Assembly: GCA_018398765.1 (NCBI GenBank)
Contig: JAHBMJ010001023.1
Location: forward strand, 1-36,967
DNA from: Chromera velia
Lineage: Eukaryota; Sar; Chromeraceae
DNA: 36,967 nt
Reading direction: 5' to 3'
The notes beneath the pieces are model-generated. The model was given only the letters and a program-made list of their open reading frames with translations. It was not told where the DNA came from and searched no databases. Positions 28,627 through 36,967 of the stretch are shown in pieces. Positions within the stretch are counted from its first letter, which is position 1, and each line of letters starts with the position of its first letter. A program made the position numbers and the translations under genes.

Positions 28627-31600
28627 ACAGAAAGGGAGAGAAAGAGAAAGAACGAGGCTCGGCAAGGCAAAGTTGACTCTGCAGCTATGGGCAGATAAAA
28701 AGCGAAAGGAGCGCGCAGACTCCAGCATGAGCAGAAACAGATGCAGCCAGGAGAGGCGGCAGGCGGACAGAGAGACTTCTGGGAATACGGAGAGAAAGAA
28801 ACGAAGATGGAGAAGGGAAAGAGTGAAAGCGGAGCAAAATCAGCGAAATCGAAGATTGTATAAACACACAGAAGAAAAGATAGATGCACGCATAAAGGGG
28901 TGTAAGGCCCTTTCATCGAATAATCAAATGTGCAATAAATAAATGTCACCATGCGTACAGAGAGGGGACCAGAGAAGTTCTGGTGGCATGACCAGAGAGG
29001 AGAATGGGAATTGCGCACACACTCATTCCCCCAGTCACCTGCTCCCTCATTGATTCACCAAGTCACTCACCTTTCTGAACCTCTCCTCCATCGTTCTCAG
29101 TTCTCCCTTGGCCTCCTGCAGGCAGACAGACAGACAGCAGAGTGAAATGGGAAAAGAGAAGGGAGGGACAGAAAGGAAAAGATCCAGTCACTCTACTGCT
29201 TGAAGATCACAGATGCTTTGAAGCACACACAGACACAAGGCAGGGAGGGAACACAAGGACGACAAGAAATGTCAATTTCAAGACACGCTCATGCGCACAA
29301 TGACTCACATGACGAGCATCTTTCCCTTCTCTGTTTTCCCCCCCTTCCATCTCCCTCTACTCGACCCACCTTGATTTTTTCGTCCAGTTGCGAAGACCTC
29401 GCCTTCAAATTTTTCAATGCCATCTTGTCCTGCATGGCGGATATTGGAAGAAAAAAAAGGGGATAAAGTGAGTGAAGAGAGCGAGCATCCGGAGCTCATC
29501 AGGGAGGGAGGCCGATCCTCATTTCTTTGCGCGAATGGGAAGTCTGTCCGTCGGTTTGTTTCCTTTCCTTTCCTTTCCTCATGGGCTCCTTCGGGAGTGA
29601 TTCTCACTTTGTGTGTCGTCACATTCTTCTTTCTGGGTCTTTCTTTGTGTCTGCCTGCGTCTCTCTCTGACGGCCTTCTGTTCGCTGACAGCCATCATCT
29701 AATTTCTTTCTGAACGGAGCGCTGTCAGTACACACTGACAGAAGCCGACCGGGAGGCCACCATCATCACGAAGAAAAACCCCAATGGATCCTAACCTGTC
29801 TGTCTGCCTGCTCGTTTGTGTCTGCCTCTCTGTCTGCTGCTTGTTTAATTGACCTTTGTATACGATTTGAGTTGGTCCTGCAGAAACGCCCTCTTCTTCC
29901 TATTCTCCTGCAGAGGCTCCGCCAGCTCTCTGTTGAGTTGGGTCAGTCTGTGCATCTCCCGTTGGTTCCGTTTCTCCCGGGCCTTCATTTCGGCAATCTC
30001 CTCCTGCAAAAAAATAAATGTACACACGCGCAGAAGGATAATGGGAAGGGGGTCAGAATGCATGTCTGACAAGGAGCTTTCCCTTCCAGTCCGTGTCTGC
30101 GCCAAGAACTGGATACCGATCCGGCATTTTTCTCTTTCTTTTCTCGTGCGTTTGGAGAAGGATTTCATGAAGGTCTCTCTATGCTCACTTCTGCTGCTGG
30201 AAGCATTCGCTCACGATCCGTACAAGGAGACAATTTAAAAACACATGAACGGGGGGATGGGCAAATGAGTGGACAGAATGGACAGAAGACAGAAAGAAAG
30301 AAAAAACGACAGAGAACGAATGCATGAAATGCGATGGATGCGGCTTCTTCCTTCAATTGACTGCAGTACCTTCAACGACTTGATGAGCTGCAGGTTGTCG
30401 TGCGTGATGTCGTTGTAGTAAGCTTTGATCTCGTCGAAGGCGCTCCAGTGATTTCTGCAGACAACCAAGAGTGTCGAGGTTTTTTTGCTTTCGTTTGTAT
30501 TTGATGATTTGATGACTCCATTTGAGGATTTGGCACACCCAGCCCCTTTTTCAAACAGCAAGATCAAATACTCTGAAAACAGAATTGAACTCCTGCGCCC
30601 ACTCTCTCATTTTTGCTTTGTTGACATTCCCAGAGAAACACGCACGGAATTAATTCTTCGCAGTTGAAAGAAACCCACGATCTTTCATGTCTTTGTGACA
30701 CATGCTCTTCCCACGTCAGGCAAAATTCGCTTTGACCAACTGAGAAAAACAGTAACAACTCGCGAACAGAAGAAAGGAAGTATCTTTCTGTCTGCAAGAG
30801 AGAGAGAGAGGCAAAATGAATGAATGAACGAATTCGCTACTGACGTTAGAAGGTCCGCGATGTGCTGATTTTTCCTCTCCTCTACTTCGTGGATCTCGAC
30901 CCTCCTCCGCAACTCCAGCTCCTCAGCGAGTTGCTTCACCTGCACGCGTGTACACACATACACAAACACACATACACAAACAAACGCATTTACTTGTCTG
31001 GATGCGTGAAGGTGTTCCAACACTCTGCTTTCACTCTTTCATCCTGTCAGAACAACACAGAATGTATGGGCATGCCATCGAGCACTTTGCCCGAAAAGCA
31101 TGTTCGTACTCCCCTTTCCTTCCCTTCCTTCCTGCCTTCACTCCTTCATGTCTGCAGCCGGTGTGCCATTCTTTCTGCGTTTTGAATCAAAACATCTTCA
31201 CGGTTCCTCTGGGTTGAACTGAAGACGCGCTTTCCTCAGCCCACTTTCTCTTTTCCCTCCCCTAACGCCTATCTATCCGACTGCCTGTCTGCCCGTCTGT
31301 CCCACCGACCTGCTCCTGGAACTCTGCCTCCAATTCCTGGTGCTCTTTTTGGAACTTTTGGCGCATCTTCTGGAGGGCCCCTTGGTGCTTCTGCAGATGG
31401 AAGGGGGGGGAAAGGGAGAGAGGCAGGAGGGCTGGACTCTAACTTCGATTGTTGCTTTTCTGCGGATTTGTGAAGTGATCTGTAGATTTCTTTCTTTCTT
31501 CTTTGCTTGCTCCAAAAGAGAGAAGAGCAAGCAAGGCCTCAGACACGGACGGCAAAGAAGAGAAAAGAAACGGGAGAAAAGCGCAACTCCTCCGTCCAAC

Positions 31601-32545
31601 TACACTTGCCACTTCTTTTCTGTGCGAACTTTTGTCTGCCTGCCCGTGACTCCACACGACAACTAAAAATTTCTCACCACTTCAACAGACCAACTTAGAG
31701 CAGCGAACTCCTCCCATGCGAAATAAAAGAAATGGATCAGACAGACGGACAAAAGAAAAGAAAAGAAAAGGAAAGAGAGACAATCACACCGACCTTCTCA
31801 TTCCTGCTGATTTGGTCTTCATTCGCGAGTTGCACGTTCCGGAGTTCCTTTCGCAATTCTGCCTTCTCCTGCAAAGAAAGTTGCATGCATCTTTCTTCAT
31901 CGTATAACCTGTGCAACGGCTAAACGTGACACCTGCTCTTTCTCTGGGCGCATGGGGCATCAATTGAGGAAGCATCAAGAGCTTCTTCGGCGGTCTGCTC
32001 AGAAAGACTTCCACACACGACAGACAACCACACAAGGAAGGAAGGAAGGAAGGACGGAAGACACTCGCTGTGCCAGCCGTGCTTCTAGCGTGGCAACTGT
32101 ACATGGATAGGGGCTTCGCAAGTCCAAAACAATTAATTGCCGTGAAAACATTTTCCCTCTTCAGTGCCGCTGCCATGGCGGTTAGCAGAAACGGAAAGGT
32201 TAGGAAAAAAGGATTCGTGTCCTCCTTCGTACCAAGAGCTTTCGACATTAACCTACCCGCTTGAATGCTTGTTCTGTCTGGGCATGCGCTACACACAGGA
32301 ATGAATCAAGTCATCCCCTCACTTACTCACTCACTCACTCACTCACTCACTCACTCACGTACCTTTGTCATGTCGATGACTGAGTGTTCGTGTTCCTGCG
32401 ACTCGTGTTGCACTGTCTCCTCTCCTGCCTGCTGAATGGCGACCTGTTCGGCTCTGCTCTCACGCAGACAGGGAGGCAGCCAGCCAGACAGACAGATGAA
32501 TAGTTACGGACATGGACACCGACACACACACTCATACACGCTCAT

Positions 32546-32584
<39 letters not shown>

Positions 32585-33579
32585 GTGTGTGTGTGATAGA
32601 GAGAGAAAGAGAGAGAGAGAAGAGTCGGAAGAGCAACCACAAGAAGAAGCACGGAATGGTGGGGGAAGGAAAAACGACACCCAGCGGCATTCTTTTATTC
32701 CTGCCTCCCGAAAGAAAACAAGAAGAAGAAATCTGCCTCTTTCTTCCGGCTGACAGTGCGACGCCGAACTTTCTTTCTGTCAGTGCTCCTTTTTTTCTTT
32801 CTCTCTCACACACCCACCCCCCAGCCCCCCAACCCACCTACCTGTGTTCGTATTCGAGGAGTTTCACTTTCTGTTCGTACGCCTTGATGGATACCCTGTG
32901 GTGTTTCTCCAACGTCTCGATGTCGTTGTCCTTCAACAACAGCTTCGCCTCCAGCTGCTTCACCTCATTGTGGGTGATCTCGAAAAACCTTTGTACCATG
33001 TCCTGCAAACGGGTAGGCAGGCAGGCAGGCGGGGATCAATCAATGGCACCGGTGGTAGTCACGATAGGCCAGGCCGGGCCAGGCCAGGTGATGGTGTGAG
33101 AACAAAGTCTTACGCAAAGTTCAGCGTACGTTCGTGGACAGTGTGTGTGTGTGTGTGTGTGTGGTCGTGCTTGCATCCTGACTCTGAATATGGGTATGTG
33201 TCTGCGTGTATGCGTGTGTGTGAGCGTGTCAATACCTGAGAGTGCCTGTTTCCCCGTCTGGCCATGTCCTGTAGCCACTCGGTGATGGCGAGGAAGGGGA
33301 ATGCCATCGCCTGCATGTCTGTTTCTTCATCGGTCGTTTCTTGACACACTCCTCCACCTTTCCTCTCTCCCTTCCCTACTTGATCTTCCTGAGACGTTCC
33401 TTCTTCCAACGTACCTTCTCCAGTTGCATGTAGTTCCTGTCCTTTGAGGCCTTCTGTAGGCGCTGTCTGTAGGCCTCTATCCTCTCTCTCATATCGTCCA
33501 AGTCCCTTCCCTTGAACTCAGGGTCTATGTCGGCTTCTGGGTCCTCCGGCTCTTTGGACTTTTTCTTCTTCGGCGCCAT
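26946..33579 (-). CDS. DRC4: Nexin-dynein regulatory complex subunit 4 (DRC4/GAS8)
   Basis: Fifteen exons joined by GT-AG introns in consistent phase: 33579-33415, 33002-32842, 32453-32363, 31868-31794, 31390-31310, 30939-30845, 30454-30370, 30003-29854, 29429-29370, 29115-29071, 28588-28544, 28308-28222, 27965-27885, 27542-27435, 27041-26946. The product is 474 residues; human GAS8 has 478. It begins MAPKKKKSKEPED and is almost wholly coiled coil. Diagnostic family blocks are RNYMQLEK, RRRVEIHEVEERKNQHIADL, YYNDITHDNLQLIKSLK, NRELAEPL, KERDELYRRF, FKNVVLEKKLDLL, LGVPVDEVGFEPIQT and PAGLVAR. DRC4 is a core rod subunit of the N-DRC linking outer doublets in motile cilia, so the organism should make a motile flagellate stage. 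The gene is complete and undamaged. Its start is fixed by the conserved MAPKKK opening. Confidence 0.93.
27042..27104. repeat. CA/GA microsatellite at a DRC4 splice acceptor
   Basis: (CA)n then (GA)n on the plus strand. On the minus strand it reads (CT)n(GT)n ending directly in GTGCAG|CTG, the acceptor of the last DRC4 exon. The repeat therefore serves as the polypyrimidine-like region. Confidence 0.8.
28590..28621. repeat. CA microsatellite at a DRC4 splice acceptor
   Basis: About 16 CA units. On the minus strand (GT)n runs straight into GCAG|GTCGAG, the acceptor of exon 11 (28588-28544). Confidence 0.8.
32326..32358. repeat. TCAC tetranucleotide tract at a DRC4 splice donor
   Basis: On the minus strand (GTGA)n starts right after the GTACGTGAGTGAG donor of exon 3, so the donor merges into the repeat and each unit is itself GTGAGT-like. 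Confidence 0.7.
32548..32618. repeat. CA/GT/GA compound microsatellite in a DRC4 intron
   Basis: (CA)n, then GTGTGTGTGTG, then GA-rich sequence, inside the intron 32841-32454. The adjoining CA and GT runs could form a hairpin. Another GT run lies at 33139-33162 in the first intron. Confidence 0.7.
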
Positions 33580-34532
33580 TCTGCTGTTCCCTGCTTGTCT
33601 TTACGTGATCTTTCAATGGGAAAGGAGAAAAGGAACAGGGATGAGAAGCTTCAGAGCCTCTCTATCAATGCCGTAGAGCCTGCGGCTGTGAGCAACACAA
33701 AGAGACCGGTATGCTATGTACGGGTCTGACGAGTGGCTCCCAACGCAGTGACGCGACCGGCCAAGTTCTGATGGTCGAAAGGGCAGGCGTGGTAGTGTGG
33801 GATTCTCTTGGCAGGCCAAGAAGAGAACGTGGGCTCGAACTTCACTGCAACTGTTGCTCACAACGATTTATGTATCGATTTGTACGCGTATATTTCGTTT
33901 TTATCCGGTTGGGTTCATGCAGACTGAGCAATTTCTATGTGCGGATCCCTTCATGAAGCGCGCCGCAGAAAGATGCATGGATGTATTTTTTTCGCTTTCC
34001 CGGGCCAAACTTACCCCGCCCGGCCCTCGATCGATCGATCGAGGCCGCGGACGTACGTACGTGGCATGCCCGAGCCATGCAATGAAATTGAATGAATGGC
34101 CCCGGAAAGTCTCACGACACGAAAAAAGCTATAAGTTTGAAACTTATAGGGCGTTCGCACGGAGTACCAATTTTTGCATTTTGTGGGCCCTGAGCCCCGA
34201 CGAGGCCCCGGAAAGTTGTTGGTTTCAAAAGCTTGCATGATCGCGAGGTACGTATCAATATCGGTCGATCCGACTGAATTAACAGCTGCCCCAAATTACC
34301 AGAAAGATATAACGGCTTCTTGGTCTTTCCTGCGGGATCAAACGTCTGAGAGAGAAGCTGAGTAGAGCGCCCTTCTCTGCGTGTGAGGTGACTAGCGCTA
34401 CTTCAAGCTTCTCCGCGTGAGAAACGAAAAAAACTCGCAAAACTCCGGCAGTGACACACCTGTTGAATCTTCCTTTGTCTTGTAACCTCTTCCTCGCGCT
34501 TCCACATTTCTTCTTGACCGTAAAAGAGGAAG
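33580..34532. promoter_or_regulatory. Divergent DRC4-alveolin upstream region
   Basis: About 950 bases separate the two start codons. At 34010-34075 is a CpG-rich block with CGATCGATCGATCGAGG and ACGTACGTACGT. At 34129-34149 is a perfect 10-base-arm palindrome (CTATAAGTTT G AAACTTATAG). The 13-mer GGCCCCGGAAAGT occurs at about 34098-34110 and again at about 34204-34216, one on each side of the palindrome. Joint control of two cytoskeletal genes is an inference from position. Confidence 0.4.
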
Positions 34533-36967
34533 ATGGAGCCAGGAACAGGCATGCTCCCGAACAAGTTCGTCACTGCCCCTGGGCACGTTGAGGTCAGTTC
34601 CTTGTGCACACCGTTGGACAGACGGCCAGTGGATATGCGCACGTACCGGCTGTCCCAACCAACTTTCCGTATCTCCCTGATCAACCTCTCCTTCCGGCTT
34701 TTCCCCTGCCCTCCGCTCCCCCGTTCCTGCAGGAACGTCTTGTGAGGGTCCCTCAGGTCCAGTATGAGGACAGAGAGGTCCCGGGGGAGGAGAGGATTGA
34801 GGTGAGGGAAAGGATCGTGGAGAAGATCCAGAAGGTTGTGCAAGAAAAGGTCGTCTACGTTCCCAAACCCGTCATCGAGGAGAGAGTCGTGGAGGTCCCA
34901 AAGGTGAGTCTCTGGGCTTTATCGTGACTCAATTCATGAGCACATCGATCCAAAAAGGCAAAGGAAAAGTGCGTGACTTTGGCTTTCACTTTGCAATTTC
35001 GATCTGTCTGTCCCTCCATCCATCTGAACAAACCCTCACGCCAGTCAACGAAGGGACCCGTCTATCGATCTCTGTTGTAATCCTTTTATTGGAATGCTCG
35101 GATCTTATTTCTTGAAGCACTCCTGTTGATGTCTTGAAAGCGTTGGTGTGCTCTCCCTGCTGGACCTTGAGCGTTTCTTGGTCGCCTTCTTGCTCTTTCC
35201 TTCCCTTCTGTTTGAATCCACCTCCCTCCACTGTCTCTGCCACCACTGACCCGTCTATTGAGCTGTAGTTGCACTGATCAGCCTTTGCATACTAGAGGTG
35301 CATTGGAGAGCACTTGGTTTTGCTCTGTGATGTTTCGTTCGGCTTGCCAGTGACTAGAGACTGGGATTGAGAGTCCACTTGCGTTTCGACAAAGATTGTT
35401 TTTTCTCCCACCCTGCCGTTCGCTTGGCCCTGCTTTGTTCCTTAGTAACATGTTCGTGCACGTATAGGGTTCTGCCTCCATCCTCTTGTGCTCATGTATG
35501 TCGCTCTACTACTACCGTCTTGCCTGCCTGCCTGTTTGCCTGTCTGCCTGTGTGCAGCCTGAGTTCATCGAGGAGATCATAGAGGTCCCCCAGATCCAAT
35601 ACACCACGAGGGAGGTGGAGGTGTGGACCCCCCAGTGGATGGAAAAGGTCAAGTACGTCCCCAAGGTGGAGGTCCAGTGGAGAGAGGTGCCAAGACCCAG
35701 ACTGATGGTCTCAGAAAAAACCGTTGAAGTGCCCAGACAAGAAATCAGACACGTCAGTCAGGGAAGCAGCGATGTGATGCAGATAGGGAGACAAAGAGGC
35801 AGATGGACAGAAAGATACGCAGGAGAAGAGTTGTTTGCTTGCATGTCTGCCGTGGCGTACGATCTACCGGTAGGATCTGATTCCTTCATTTTGTTGCTGT
35901 ACTTTTTGTGCGCTTTCTTGTCTCTCCATGGAAGGCTTCCACCTCAGCCGTCCCTGTTCTCTTCATCGTGTCTTTTGGCTCGCTCTGATCTCGCCATTAC
36001 CCTGTGCCTCTGTGTGATTCAGGTTTACGTCGAGAAGGAGGTCGAGGTGCCAGTGGTACAGCATCAGTATGTGTACAAAGACGTTCCAGTGCCACAGAGA
36101 GTCCACCGCACTACAGCCTCGATGCCGGAGCTGCCCCCAATGCCTCCCATGCTCCCCCCACCTCCCCAACAAGTGCTCGTCAAAACACTCCCCCCTCCCC
36201 CCATGCCCCCTCCCACTACAGTCCTCCCAGGGCCCGTCAGAGAACTGCCTCCCCCCCCTATGCCCATGCCCCCCCCCACGATGATGGCACCTCCACCTGC
36301 AAAGATTGAGACAGAGATCCCACCTCCCATGATGGCATTCCCACCCCCACAACCTATGCCCATGATGATGGCACCGCCCCCCCCTGGACCCGCCCCTCTC
36401 CTCAGCACATTGGGGGGAAACCCGAATCCCCTGTCAACCTCACAGGCGCCTCCTCTTCCGATGCTTGCTCCTCCTCTGTTGAACAAATCACAACTGGTAG
36501 TGGGGGAACCCAGAGCGCTTCCTTCGCCTCTGCCCGCACCGGAGGGACCTCCTGCAACCGTCTCCTACATGCCCCCCCCGCCCATGTCCACCTTCGCACC
36601 CCCACCCGGGCCTCCGATGCCTCTGATGGCGTCTCTTCCCCCTCCCTCTATGCCTCCTCCTCCAATGCTCGAGAAGCCCCCGATGCCTCCGATGATCATG
36701 ACAGGGCCTCCCATGGAACCACCAAAGATGCCCATGCCCACATCACCCCCTCCTCCTATGATGATGCCCCCCCCTCCGGTGCCCCCCCCCGTTCCTATGC
36801 CCATGCCCATGCCACCCCCCTCAATGGTCATGACAGGCCCGCCTGCAGAGCCGCCGAAGATGCCACCCCCCATGCCCGTCTCTCCGCCTCCTCCTATAAT
36901 GATGCCCCCGCCACCAATGCCCCCCATGCCAACAATGAGCCCCATGCCCCCCCCCGAGTTCGAGAAG
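34533..36967 (+). CDS. Alveolin (inner membrane complex / articulin-like protein), 3' end outside the window
   Basis: Exons 34533-34592, 34733-34903, 35558-35752 and 36023 onward, all phase 0 and with GT-AG introns. After a short N terminus (MEPGTGMLPNKFVTAPGHVE) come valine/proline repeats of alveolin type: VRVPQVQYEDREVP, EKVVYVPKPVIEERVVEVPK, EIIEVPQIQY, EKVKYVPKVEVQWREVP, EKEVEVPVVQHQYVYKDVPV. Alveolins form the filament network under the alveolar sacs that supports cell shape. From about 36120 the same frame continues for more than 280 residues as a Pro/Met-rich tail with no stop up to 36967. The tail includes two copies of an M-[IV]-M-T-G-P-P-x-E-P-P-K-M-P unit (near 36690 and 36822). 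457 residues are visible. The start is the first ATG before a clean GAG|GTCAGT donor. Confidence 0.88.

Noticed and set aside
30235..30567. ORF over a DRC4 exon with extra flanking residues
   Set aside because: Only 30370-30454 is exon; the flanks are intron read-through, as shown by GT/AG sites and the conserved YYNDITHDNL segment.
34020..34075. CGATCGATCGATCG and ACGTACGTACGT runs as a replication origin or telomere-like sequence
   Set aside because: Short simple repeats in a CpG island; nothing else supports origin or telomere function.
36064..36945. Gly-rich minus-strand frames (GGGM/GGGI repeats) at the right end
   Set aside because: Complement of the Pro/Met-rich alveolin tail, which is in phase with upstream alveolin exons.

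Overview
The window reads as nuclear DNA of a photosynthetic or free-living alveolate, most likely a chromerid close to Chromera velia. This is an inference. It rests on an alveolin gene (alveolins are diagnostic of Alveolata), a conserved flagellar subunit (DRC4/GAS8), intron-rich genes with GT-AG introns of about 250-500 bases, long spacers full of microsatellites, and retroelement and TIR-element debris. Nothing bacterial is seen: no operons, no Shine-Dalgarno pattern.

Layout. (1) Bases 1-2591: a decayed LTR retroelement on the minus strand. It has a gag-type gene broken by stops and a frameshift, no visible reverse transcriptase, and 168-174 base direct terminal repeats. (2) Bases 2640-4881: a degenerate plus-strand coding locus with a tandemly repeated protein motif, split by a 1177-base terminal-inverted-repeat element (3140-4316) flanked by TA. 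Removing the element and one TA restores the reading frame. (3) Bases 4882-10900: non-coding, AT-rich, with fold-back and dispersed repeats and microsatellites. (4) About 11240-13143, minus: a fucosyltransferase-like glycosyltransferase gene. (5) 13839-16406, plus: a secreted feruloyl-esterase/PHB-depolymerase-like hydrolase in a single exon, divergent from (4). (6) 17527-23629, plus: a gene joining ankyrin repeats, a coiled-coil region, an atypical protein kinase and a RING1/RING2 (RBR-like) zinc module without a recognisable IBR. An intron of this gene holds a duplicated, frameshifted copy of its ankyrin exon. (7) 26946-33579, minus: a DRC4/GAS8 gene whose 15 exons join in phase to a 474-residue protein, almost the length of human GAS8. 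(8) 34533 to the window end, plus: an alveolin gene with a long Pro/Met-rich tail, incomplete at 36967. It is divergent from DRC4 across a roughly 950-base shared upstream region.

The genes do not form one pathway. Two encode cytoskeletal parts (axonemal nexin-dynein regulatory complex; sub-pellicular alveolin network) and share an upstream region. Two are secretory or glyco enzymes that also share a divergent upstream region. The ankyrin-kinase-RBR protein is a candidate signalling or ubiquitin-ligase protein. The most striking non-gene signal is that both repeat pairs at the left end differ almost only by transitions, which suggests methylation or deamination-driven decay of repeats.
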